A stretch of 64,000 nucleotides of DNA from Metopolophium dirhodum (taxonomy: Eukaryota > Arthropoda > Insecta > Hemiptera > Aphididae), in NCBI RefSeq assembly GCF_019925205.1, contig NC_083560.1:97616083-97680082 (forward strand), in the 5' to 3' direction. This document shows positions 20,486-30,400 of the stretch, in pieces (positions within the stretch are counted from its first letter, which is position 1; each line of letters starts with the position of its first letter). The notes under the pieces are model-generated. The model was given only the letters and a program-made list of their open reading frames with translations, searched no databases and was not told where the DNA came from. Both the position numbers and the translations under genes were made by a program.

Positions 20486-20956
20486 TTAAGGAAATGTTAA
20501 AAGTCCTGACATATAAAAATGTGTTTGTTTTCAATGGAATATTTCCATTGAAAAATATTTTAATGTTTATTCTTTAATTAAATCAAGATTAACAATGAAA
20601 TCATCATCATCAAAATAATATTTTTTACCATTTTGGTCTATAATATGTATTACTATGGTTTGAAAATTTCCTTTAACTGGTATGTACATTATTGGATTAA
20701 TTTTTATATAAGGATTAACACCATCATAATAAAAATTATACAAAAGATCTTCCTCGATGTGATTAACATTATTAATAGATGAAAAAGATTTTTCAATTAT
20801 GTTGCAATGTACATCTAATAATCGTTTATTTATATTATTATTTAAGGTTTCCCCAATGTGTTTATATAAATTATTCATATTGTCAATCCCTAAACTTAAT
20901 TTAAAATTTTTGTCCAATGAAAAATCATCTTTTGTTGTTATCTTAATGTAATTACT

Positions 20957-21761
20957 AGGGCTCGGAAGTTGTAGGAGTTGCATATTTTTCTGTATGTTCT
21001 CAATTTATAGCAGACCAAGCTATAAATCCGTTCTATACAATGACTCTATAAATACAAAAATTAAAAATGCATATTTTGCATATTTTGCCAATTTTAGCTA
21101 AAAAGTGCATATTTCATTGATTTTATACACATATTATGCATATTTCATATTTTTCAAAAAAAAATTGATTTTTTTCTTTCTTAACCTGTATATTTCAACT
21201 AATATTTAATATAAAACTCAAAATGACTAAGTTATCGTTACTGTCGATTGTACACGATTGATGTTTGACAGTTTCGTTTTAGACGTCGTATTGTTAGTAG
21301 GTGAAGTGCGTATATTTGATCAATTTTATATTTAATTATTTATTTCGATTTTATTAAAATGCCAAAAGACATTAATTTACAAAGATATTTAAGAGAATAT
21401 GGAGACGTGTTTTCAACTGATGGCGATATACTATTTTGTAAAGTATGTTCAGTTAAAGTAAATGCAGAAAAAAAATATACGGTCACGCAGCATTTGAAAA
21501 CAAATAAACATGAAATGTTAGCAGCTCGTCGAAAGGTCGAAAGTAAGTCCTCAGAATATACTCAGCAATTGTTTACTGCACCCAACAAAAAGTCGGTATT
21601 TTCTAAAGATTTGTGCAAAGCACTAATGACAGCAAATATTCCTGTGCACAAAATTTCTAACACCGAATTCCGAAAGTTTCTTGAAAAGTACACACTACAC
21701 GCTATTAATAATATTTTTTGCATGTTTTACCTTTTTTAGCTCCTACAACTTCCGAGCCCTA
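20957..21761 (+). mobile_element. Short hAT derivative with a CGGBP1-like ORF
   Basis: Ends are TAGGGCTCGGAAGTTGTAGG and its complement at 21740-21761, with at least 22 bp perfectly matched. They are flanked by the 8-bp target duplication gtaattac at 20949-20956 and 21762-21769. The element is 805 bp with one short ORF and lacks the catalytic region, so it is an internally deleted copy needing transposase in trans. It lies inside the penton-like gene. Confidence 0.93.
21359..21739 (+). CDS. Truncated hAT transposase N-terminus (BED-type finger)
   Basis: 126 codons from ATG at 21359. A BED/C2H2-type finger is formed by C-x2-C (FCKVCSV), then H and H in VTQHLKTNKHEM. Next comes a basic linker and a stretch (FSKDLCKALMTANIPVHKIS) typical of hAT proteins related to CGGBP1. 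The protein then ends in an out-of-family tail produced by the element's internal deletion. It keeps DNA binding but no catalytic residues, so it could act at most as a binding protein or repressor. Confidence 0.75.
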   Translation: MPKDINLQRYLREYGDVFSTDGDILFCKVCSVKVNAEKKYTVTQHLKTNKHEMLAARRKVESKSSEYTQQLFTAPNKKSVFSKDLCKALMTANIPVHKISNTEFRKFLEKYTLHAINNIFCMFYLF

Positions 21762-22470
21762 GTAATTACCATTATTTTCCAACTTTATAATTGAAGAGAA
21801 TAAACTATTCAATTGTTCAATTGAATAGTTTCCTTTTAATTCGGTTTTACTATTTTTAGTAGAAATAATACCTTTAATATTTTTTATAAAACCTTGTGTA
21901 TAAATCAATACTTTCTTTGTACCTATTATTTTATAAAAAAATATCTGGTGCTACTTCGTATGAAGCAGGCCATTTTTTATTTATAGGGTTTGCTTGCGTT
22001 ATAAAATCTCCAATATAATCAAAACCTAAACATTTTGACAAATATTCATCAAAACATAGACCGAATGAGGCTGAAATATTTATAAAACCATCAATTAATT
22101 CAAGTCTTATTTTAGGAATATCGTAACAATTCAATAAATTTTCAATTTCATTTATTGTGTATTTTCACATATTCCTTTAAAAATTGTGTCCATTGGTATT
22201 TCACCATTTCTACCTAATCTAAATCTACAATCTTGTTCTATATTTATATAATTTTCATTAGAATTAGGATAATAAATTAATATAATAATAATAATAATAT
22301 ATATATCAACGTTCGACTGATTATTTTTTAACATCCTGTTGTGGAATGTTATCTACTGACTATTATACAGTGTGAATATAATACTTACGAAGTATTATAT
22401 ATTATACTATACAGCGTGATACAATTATACTAGCTTAATACTATTTAAATAGTGTTTGCTATACTATTAT

Positions 22471-22801
22471 ACATGCCCGAGTGTCGTGGTGTAGTGGGGA
22501 ACGCGTTAGGCTTTGTATGCATACATGGTAGGTTCGATACTGGCTGGGGGGAATTTATTTGTGGTATTTACAGCTCTACACGACACTTGGCTTGTTCGAT
22601 TATATGTTGAGTATAGTCGGATTTAAGACACTAGTGTGACCTGTGTTATCATAGCTAAGGTTCCCCTCACTGGTCACTGGAGTCTACAAATAACGCCTCC
22701 TCATTGTGTTGTGATACGATGACGGCTATAAATCTTAGTAGTCCTGTTGTACAGATGTCAACAAAAAAATAAAAAATATAAAAAATATAAAAATAAAAAA
22801 A
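22471..22801 (+). repeat. tRNA-derived SINE
   Basis: The head (about 22473-22550) has an A-box-like GTGGTGTAGTGG at 22486 and a B box GGTTCGATAC at 22531-22540 with tRNA-like spacing. It is followed by about 190 bp of unrelated body and an A-rich tail ('aaaaaataaaaaatataaaa') ending near 22800. The internal promoter, tRNA-unrelated body and tail mark a SINE rather than a tRNA gene. I could not define its target duplication with certainty. Confidence 0.75.
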
Positions 22802-23120
22802 TCGATGTCTATCACATGACAATAGGACTACTTTTGCAGATTTTTTGCATTTTTTAATAATTTGACCTCGTTTAATATTATTAGTTCTATAATTAATTTA
22901 TTATTTGATATTTTCAAGTGAGAACAACACAGATATGTTTTATATGCTTATCTACACTACATATTAAAAGTTTACCCCCCGCTTCATATTTTTCATTTAA
23001 GTATAACTTTGTTGCTATTTATGTTAGAATGTTCATTTTTACATTAAACATTTTTGATTTTAATTCTTTATAAGTCCCTCTCTTAATGTCATAGTGTAAA
23101 ATCGTTTTCAAAGATTTTTG
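22802..23120. other. Polinton sub-terminal DNA, non-coding
   Basis: AT-rich sequence between the SINE and the right terminal repeat, with no coding signal and no similarity to the left sub-terminal region. It may be a remnant of a gene or spacer that once lay at this end. Confidence 0.4.
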
Positions 23121-23283
23121 GATTTTTCAAAAAATATTTTAATTATTATTGCATTTAGATTTTTAGAAAAATATTTAAATTATTATTGCAATTAGATTTT
23201 CTGATCTTTTTGCACATTGTTTTCTTTGTGATCTTTTATTGATATATTATGAGCTGCGCCATGATTGGTACATATATACTACT
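23121..23283 (-). repeat. Right terminal inverted repeat of the Polinton
   Basis: Complement of 8889-9052, ending ATATACTACT at 23283. The flanking gene-like frame starts on the next base, which fixes the boundary. Similarity to the left repeat stops near 23121. Confidence 0.85.
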
Positions 23284-23684
23284 CACATAATATAAGATCA
23301 TTAAAAATATATGAAGATCATATTAATGCGGACAACATTCTTTTGCGATCTCAACTAATGTTTTTCCAAGAAACCGGTTCAAAATCAACAGACACATATA
23401 ACATTAAGAACCATATTGAATGCTGCATAATAGACAGTATACATGCAAATGCCAAGAGTGGTTCAATTTGTTTTGTTGGAGAATCCAGTGGCGTTATTTA
23501 TTTTACATTTTCGGTGTTGCAATTTTTTTTAAAAGATCATGTATATGATCATGTATACAGTCGTCACCGGCTTTTGGGTGGTTATGACATTTTTATCTTT
23601 ACGGACTCAATTCAAAGAAAAGATAATAAGGTGGACTCAATTCAAAATCACCAAGATTATATACGGCTCGGCGGCGGGCGATAA
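23284..23684 (+). pseudogene. Endonuclease-like (EEP) fragment of a helicase-linked gene
   Basis: Reading from the Polinton boundary, the frame gives SHNIRSLKIYEDHI, then SQLMFFQETGS and a GGYDIFIFTDS stretch, then loses identity. A 'xHNIRSL' opening followed by 'L.ET' is typical of exonuclease/endonuclease/phosphatase domains attached to PIF1-like helicases in insect elements. The domain is incomplete: no later His/Asp motifs are evident and the tail is frame-shifted. Homology begins precisely at the Polinton end, which suggests insertion into this gene. Confidence 0.5.
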
Positions 23685-25030
23685 AAAAAAGTTACGTTTT
23701 TAAAAAATTTTAAAATATGTGAGTCTTTAATATTTAATAATCTTCACATGGTCACAGGGGAATGACACTGTGTGAATGGACATCGAAATTGGCCAAATCG
23801 GGTAACTCATTGAACACCACAGGCGGCTAGGCGAACGCCTCCGAGGCCCCGACCAGTATTTTTCAAGAAATAAATGAAATTATTTACCAACATTTAGCTA
23901 CTATATATATAGCCTAGCGTTTGGATCCATTAAATAATTTCATAATAATAATATAATATACATTTTATTATTTTAATGATACTAAAATCATAATAGCTTA
24001 TTCCGTGGTAATAATAATATATCTAATTATATTATAATTTTGGAATCTATGATTATATTCAAATACGTACTGTGATGTTTGATCGATATTATATTACTAT
24101 ATATTATATATATATATCCATCCATTTTATGTGATAAATATCTATAAGACGTTTTTAAATTATTTTTTTGAGATTTGATATTTTTGAGAGGTACTTTGAA
24201 TAATTTGCCTCCTGGGCCTTTTAGATCCCAGGCCGACACTGGCAGTAACTAAACGTTTCCGTAACTCTGGTGAACAAACGTATACCACAGGTTGGTGTAG
24301 GTGAATACAGGTAGTTTCCGTGCATTTTTCGGTGGTTTAAACTTCGGATCACAATCCACAGGACGTAAACAAGTACCCACAGACTACGTGCAAGAATTCG
24401 TTCAGCAGTGTCTCCCAAACGCCTACAATTTCTGTGATATTATTAATGGTTGTATTTGAAAAAGTATATTCAAATACATATTGCATTGTATGATATTTGA
24501 TATTTTTTTTCCCTCGCAATCCTCGCGTCATAATTCATAAGAGTATAATATTTTTATGGTTATCACGTCTATATTATATTATCGGCGTTCGTAGAGCATA
24601 CAACCTGCCGCGCACCCAATGGTGATGGCTATCAGCTGTAGTTTCATTTACAAACCGTTTTCAAAGACGCGACCTTATCAATTGACCGCGGTTTTAGCCG
24701 TTACGTTATCATTAGCTTATGAGTCGGCGTCTCGCCATACAGCCATGGGATAAACAAAATTACCAATTATTATTGGTCGTTCAAAAAAATATATGATGCA
24801 CATCATCACAATGGCGCCTCGCTGTTCGTAATTCACTACTTCACTCGCTGGTCGTCTGGTCGTCACTCGTCTGCGTACTAGTATTTTACCATAACCTGAA
24901 CATTTTTTGGTGGTTAATTTCCTCTAAGATACTTTAGTTGTTTCGGTATAGTGTTATTGATATTTTCTTTAAACTATTGATTCATTGGTTTTATTTCTTA
25001 TAGGTACTGATTTCAATATCATTGAAGATC
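23685..25030. other. Spacer and likely promoter of the ZAD gene
   Basis: 23685-24560 is AT-rich with no gene. From about 24580 the DNA becomes CpG-richer ('gccgcgcacccaatgg', 'gaccgcggttttagccg'), and a 'cactcgctggtcgtctggtc' area near 24840-24880 looks like a transcription start region. An acceptor 'ttcttatag' near 25002 suggests a non-coding first exon spliced to the exon holding the ATG at 25031. Confidence 0.45.
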
Positions 25031-28000
25031 ATGGAGAGGCATATGAATGTTCATGAAGTCTGCCGCATCTGTCTTCGTGAGGTGCCCCTCGTTGATATTC
25101 TAAAGCTTGGAGCGAAAACTTCTATGTGGTTGAGCGATATCAATTCATACTTCAAGGTCCAAGTAAGTACATTTAACTTTTAATTGTTGGTATGTTTTGT
25201 ATATACCTTCCATGGTACACCTTGATCTCTTCACATACTTTTATTATAAGAAAAATAGGTCCCGTTGTACTTATGGTTATCTCAACAATCTATACGATAC
25301 ATGGTAAAACTCAAATGCTTCATTGTGACTATCACAGGTTAACACTGCGTTATATTATTTTAAGATGGTTTTGTAATGTTCAAGACAAAACAATATTCAA
25401 TAAAACTTCGGTAAGAATGTAATCCTAGTAACACAGACAATTTATTTAATCCCAACCACATAATTAGTGTGAACCCCATAAAGTCAATAACTCTGTCAAG
25501 ACAGAAAAATTGGACGGCTCCAAGCGATCCGTCTTAGCAAAGTGTTACTGTTAATAGGTCTGCCTAACAAAATTTAATGTTTAGGTATATACTTAACCAT
25601 CCGGGCAAACCAATTCCCTGCAACAAACACACATAGGTTACCTGCTTACTTTTTTTACAGGGTTTTAATTCTGAAATAGGTACTATGGCCCATATGGAAA
25701 AGTCACAGCAATTTTCTCAAATTTTTGTTGGGAAAATTTACTAATATTATTTTGTCTTGTAGAATAAAGATAAACAATTTTCTTAAATTAATATAACACT
25801 GTTAACCAGTGGTAGACTATAACTGTGGTTTAGTATTGTAGATAATATATAAGTACTGAAAAATATATATCGTTTTCGTAATCCAACCTTGATGACTTAA
25901 GATCTATATTGAATTATAATTTAATTTAAAACAATCATAATAAATAAAAGAGTAATCATATTAAATTTAAATTGGAAAAATTGTAAAGTAAGTATTAAAC
26001 TTACTTATATTGAGATAAATAATATCAATAATTTCAACAAAAAAATTAAACTTTTAATTAAATTATTTTCAACTTCTTTTAATAGGTATGCACATATTTT
26101 TTTTTTTTTATTATAAGCTGTCATAGAAATTAAACATTATTAAATATATACTATTTAATTTAATCTTAATTTAAACTTCAGTTATACAATTTCATTATAG
26201 TTGTCGTGAGGTGAAGAAATTAGTAGGCATAATATTCTAGAAGTTATGCTATTTAGTGTCATAAACCTCAGACATTATTTTACGAGTATGAAAATATATT
26301 TAATAATTGGCACAAATATACCGAATTAATACTTGTCTTATTATATAAAAATAGCAAGGCTGGGCAAGTAATGATTTTTTTTTTTACTCAGTTAAATTAA
26401 ATTAATATGCACTAATAACAAAAAGTTAAAAGTTAATTTAACTGTAGGTTAACTCAGTTAAGCTTAAAAGTTAATCACACTTTTTGTAAACTTTTTATTA
26501 AGTTCAAAATAAGTTAAATTTTTTACACAGCGCTAGCATACTTTTAATTTTTTTCCGACTCAAAACTAAATCATAGGTTGCAGTGTTAAAACTTTATACA
26601 GTATTTCCATATAAGTTAAATTTGAACGGTATGAATTTTTAACTTTTAACATTTCACGGTAAATATTTTTTGACATAAAAATAAAATAGTCTGAAATAGT
26701 GAAATATAATTAAATTAAAAACAAAATAAATTAAGTTTACAGTTAAGTTAATGAAAAGCCAAAGTAACTAGTTAAGTTAAAAAGTTTAAATTAAATTAAC
26801 TTTTTAACTTAACTTTAACTTTTTAACTTGTTAATGCCCAGCCTTGAAAAATAGTATACTCACAAATAATTCAAATACAAATTCACCAATAGCAAAAGTT
26901 GCTAATTTTTATATATTTGTTTATTAACTATTATATGTTGATTTTACATGAGATGGCTCAAGGCTCAAGGCCTATCTAGTAGTTTTGATTAAATGTATGC
27001 CTATTCCTCTATTATACATTTGTACCAATATGCGGTCTACCACCATTTTGTGAACTACCTAACTATAAAATATATGAGTATAGGTAGTATACGGTAAACC
27101 AATGTTTTTTTTTTATATATAGCTGGGCTATCTACATCATTATGTAATTAAATTTGTAACAACTTGAAACAAATGTCTGTCTTACATGGCAATTTATTGG
27201 ACTATTCAATAAAAATGTGCAAATTCAATAAGTCCAGAGTCCTAATTATGATTATTGTAGGAAGAGGTGGCTTGGAAGATAGGTGCCTATGTAGACTGGG
27301 AAAAATTTTATAGGTAGGATACATACAGACCGCTGTATACTTACATACCCAAAATAATGAACTTAACTTCAATTCATTTTTTTAAGATTCTTCAATTCAA
27401 ATTATTTATTTTATTCTGTTTTTATCGGGTATTTATTTAATTACAATATATTATTTATAGTAGTTAACCTTGATATATTGTGATAAGTTATGGCAGATAA
27501 TATCCAATGCATGGTAGCACATTATCGTTTCAAAAATTACAAGGCACGAGCCGCCTCTGATTGTAGGTATTATTCATTATTTTAAACCACATTATAGTCG
27601 TTGCCGTTTTTGAATGGACTCTAATCTGAAACCTATTAATTTATGGTTACTTAGTCTAAAATCTAATGTGACACCATTGACTCAAATGTCAATGTTTTTT
27701 ACTTTGGCTTTTAGAATGTGTTTAATTACTAATTTGATAAATAATATTGTACATTATGTAATAATATTAATTTTATATATTTAGTTAACAGTTGACGATG
27801 ATAAATCTATATGCTTATGCAGGAGATGTATGGGCAAAATCAAGACCTGGCGCAAACACGTGGAACGTGCCGGACGCTGCCAATATATTGTAGATTATCT
27901 CGATACAGTGGTATGTAGACCAATTTTTATAAGTCTGTTTATATTAATGTTAACCCTTTCACTACTCCAGATGTACCATTATGTTCCTGTATTTTTTAAT

Positions 28001-29119
28001 TTTGCCATTTTCAGTAACCATACAATTTTAAGAAACCCTTTCTCAAATTATTTTAAACTTAAATAATTAAATCATATACCTAGATCTAGAAATTGAAATT
28101 AAAAAAATGAAAAAGGTTAATTATAATAAGATGGTATTTCTTACATATTTCATTAGATCAACATTGATATATTTTGGATAAGGCAATGAGTGACTGTTCT
28201 TTGACATAAAAATATGTTATACCATTTTAACTTTTTTGAGTATAATAATTAATAAATAAATAAAATTAACAGTTTGATATATTATGTCACAACATCCTTA
28301 GGCCTATTCACCCATTGGTGCAAACACTAATGACTTATCTGAAATATAAACACTAAATCTAATATACAGGTCGATTCATTTATCATTCAACGATCATTAT
28401 TTCAAGAAATATAAATGTTTTTTAAAATATTATTTTACATAGTGTCAAGTCATTTACTAACCAACGTTTTTAATAAAAAATTATATTTTCAAATGTTTTT
28501 TATCCTTATAATTTTTTAAGTTTTTTCTTTTTTGAGTGGTAACATAGAGTTTTGATTTCATATTACAAAGCAGAATATTTGTCTAAGTATTTCGAAACAT
28601 AAAAATTTAATTTAGGATGAGTAGTTTATGAGTTATAAGTATTTAAAGTTTTGATGAGCGGAGTAGTTGACAAACATTTTGTGGGGTAACTCCGCTCATC
28701 AAAACTTTAAATACTTATAACTCATAAACTACTTGCCCTAAATTCGATTTTTATGTTTTGAAATACTTAGACATATATTCTGCTTTGGAATATGAAATTA
28801 AAAACTATGTTATCATTCAAAAAAGAAAAAAATTTGAAAAAAATTTTTTTAATAAAAACGTTTTGTAAACGACTTGAAACTATGGAAAATAATATTTTCA
28901 AAAATATTTACACTTCTTGAAATAATGAATTTTTAATGATAAAAGAATCATCCTGTATATAACTTGTATAAATCTAAATTAGTATAACTTATAAGTTACA
29001 GTTAATGTGTTTTTTTAGCTATTTTACTGACTCATTATAATATGTATTGTTATTTTTTTATTTAGTACCAGAATCAGATAGTGGGAGGAAGAATAAAAAA
29101 AGAAGACGATGAAAAATAA
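25031..29119 (+). CDS. Small ZAD-type zinc-finger protein, three coding exons
   Basis: Coding exons are 25031-25162, 27785-27910 and 29066-29119 (132, 126 and 54 bp). All are phase 0 with GT/AG introns (donors gtaagt and gtatgt; acceptors tatttag). The 103-residue product has C11-x2-C14 (CRICL) in exon 1 and C56-x2-C59 (CRRCM) in exon 2, then a WRKHVERAGRC helix. This is the two-pair cysteine pattern of the ZAD (zf-AD) dimerisation domain found in insect C2H2 factors. No C2H2 fingers follow; the last exon is a short lysine/acid tail. An AATAAA-like signal sits at about 29159. It may act as a stand-alone dimerisation or decoy partner. The reading frame is clean across three exons, so it is probably a live host gene. 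Confidence 0.75.
25163..27784 (+). other. First intron of the ZAD gene
   Basis: AT-rich intron with no gene. It contains the hAT MITE listed at 26355-26846. A stray 76-codon frame at 25192-25422 begins inside the donor region and has no domain. Confidence 0.5.
26355..26846. mobile_element. hAT-type MITE in the ZAD intron
   Basis: Ends CAAGGCTGGGCA and TGCCCAGCCTTG, an inverted pair, are flanked by a perfect 8-bp duplication aaaaatag (26347-26354 and 26847-26854). The 492-bp interior is made of 'agttaaaaagttaa' type repeats and has no ORF. A related end fragment is at 37378-37490. Confidence 0.9.
27911..29065 (+). other. Second intron of the ZAD gene
   Basis: AT-rich intron of 1155 bp. About half of it is the foldback MITE at 28363-28959. 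No other gene or RNA is recognised. Confidence 0.5.
28363..28959. mobile_element. Foldback MITE in the second ZAD intron
   Basis: The two halves (28363-28665 and 28687-28959) are complementary along nearly their whole length, around a short loop near 28676. The stem centre 'gatgagcggagtag' pairs with 'taactccgctcatc'. Termini read TATACAGG and CCTGTATA, a mariner-like 'TA...ACAGG' end. A transcript would fold into a hairpin of roughly 280 bp, so it could yield small RNAs from the host intron. Confidence 0.85.
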
Positions 29120-29930
29120 ATTGAAAATGAAGACAATATCGTAATAAAAATGTTTCTTCAATAAAATATATTTTACTTAATTGAAAACTTTGTGGTTCAT
29201 TTAGTTATAATATGATTAAAGTACTTTGGAGTTTTTGCATACCAAACATTAAACTATAGAATAGTTATTTATTTAGCATAAACAATATCGAAGACTTTAA
29301 GAATATTTTATTAAATTAGTTATTTATTATTTTAAAATGAAACATGAGTTATTTTAGAATTAATTCATAATTTATTTTATAACATCAACTAAGTTAGATC
29401 TTACAATTTAGATTGTTACAAAATAGTATTTATTTATTTATTTAAATCAATAGTTAAGCATACTAGTTAATTTAATGAAAGTATATTATATAACAGCTTA
29501 GATTGAATTTCGGTTTACTTAATAGTTTATTAGTTCATGAAGAAAATTGAAACATATATCTTAGTTATTATTATACAGTTAGACCTGTAGTCTCAGGGCT
29601 ATTAAAAATGTCCGTTATAGTCAGGCTTTAGTATTTTTTTCGTCAAGCTTGTATACATATTTGTTTAATGAAAAATTGTTGATAGTAAATATTAGTACAT
29701 ATTTCATATGTATAAGTACACACATACAATCGTTGCCAGATAAATTGAGGCGGGGTGCGATAACGGAAAACCAGTGGCTCTCCGTATTTGATTATTATTA
29801 CCGAAAATACATCAACAAACCAACAATTGTCACAAAAATTATTTTACGATATTAATTTAAAATCAAATATTCTGATAATAATCTTTTATTTAAGAACAAA
29901 AATTAGAAATTGTAAAATAATATAAATAAT

Positions 29931-29963
<33 letters not shown>

Positions 29964-30259
29964 AATGTTTGCACTGAGCCGGGTTCGAACTGGTTAGGTT
30001 TTCTACACTTACTGAAAAGCGCCGCCGCCGCTGTCTCAATTTATCTGGCATCGACTGTACATCAATGATCAATTAAACATTAAAACATAATAATAAATAT
30101 ATCGGAGTATGTAATTAGTCGTAACCCACCATGCCTTGACTGTCAAGGCTTGAATATATGCAATCGCAAGCAGCATTGTCATGTTTAGTATTTGTACATA
30201 TGCATGCAATTATATTTAAGTTAAACTAACATTATATTCTGTTATCAAAGTATCGGAAG
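29120..30259. other. Intergenic AT-rich DNA with repeat remnants
   Basis: No gene beyond the ZAD 3' end. A block 'ttgccagataaattgaggcgg' at about 29733 and its partial complement near 30025 ('tgtctcaatttatctggca') form an inverted pair about 290 bp apart, probably an old MITE. An ATA/AAT microsatellite lies at 29925-29960. Confidence 0.4.
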
Positions 30260-30400
30260 CAGTAGCGTATCTAGGATTTTTTCATGGAGGGAGGGGATAT
30301 AAATTTTTAATAGACATTCAGTGTACACATATTATATTCATATTATTATATACATGTATTGTGTCTCAGGGGGACCATATCCCCCCTAGATACACCAATG
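30260..30400. mobile_element. Very short hAT-like MITE
   Basis: CAGTAGCGTATCTAGG at the left faces CCTAGATACACCAATG at the right, an imperfect inverted pair around 110 bp of AT-rich DNA. The adjacent G and C runs also pair. Flanking 8-bp sequences do not match clearly, so the target duplication has decayed. Confidence 0.5.

Larger units (their letters stand above)
20567..22334 (-). pseudogene. Polinton penton-like protein, split by a hAT insert
   Basis: Coding pieces on the minus strand are 22334-22152, 22134-about 21770 and 20956-20567. They change frame near 22150 and again in a seven-T run near 21938, and are interrupted by the hAT element at 20957-21761. Visible motifs include FDEYLSKCLGFD, NPINKKWPASYEV and, at the end, MYIPVKGNFQTIVIHIIDQN with an acidic DDDDF tail. 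This pattern (an F/LS-x-x-L-x-x-x-LGF block and a C-terminal I-x-I-D-x-x-G strand) is shared by Polinton penton-like minor capsid proteins. The assignment rests on pattern memory. The apparent N-terminal codons of the 20983 frame come from the transposon end, not the gene. Confidence 0.55.
8889..23283. mobile_element. Decayed Polinton/Maverick (adintovirus-like) element with nested insertions
   Basis: The ends are AGTAGTATAT at 8889 and its complement at 23283, within inverted repeats of about 163 bp (8889-9052 and 23121-23283) that differ at only a few positions. Between them lie a protein-primed DNA polymerase B, zinc-finger ORFs, an integrase C-terminus, a phospholipase-A2-like protein, an A32-type ATPase, a double-jelly-roll capsid protein and a penton-like protein. 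That set defines Polintons. Removing the piggyBac and hAT inserts leaves about 9.9 kb, shorter than the usual 15-20 kb, consistent with lost integrase core, protease and polymerase middle. The expected 6-bp target duplication is not seen (tactat versus cacata). Confidence 0.85.

Noticed and set aside
20957..20983. ATG of the 138-codon frame ending at 20567 as a true start
   Set aside because: The codons lie in the hAT terminal repeat; the older gene continues past the insert.
22471..22560. Functional tRNA gene
   Set aside because: A and B boxes are present, but the cloverleaf does not close properly and the head runs into a SINE body with an A-rich tail.
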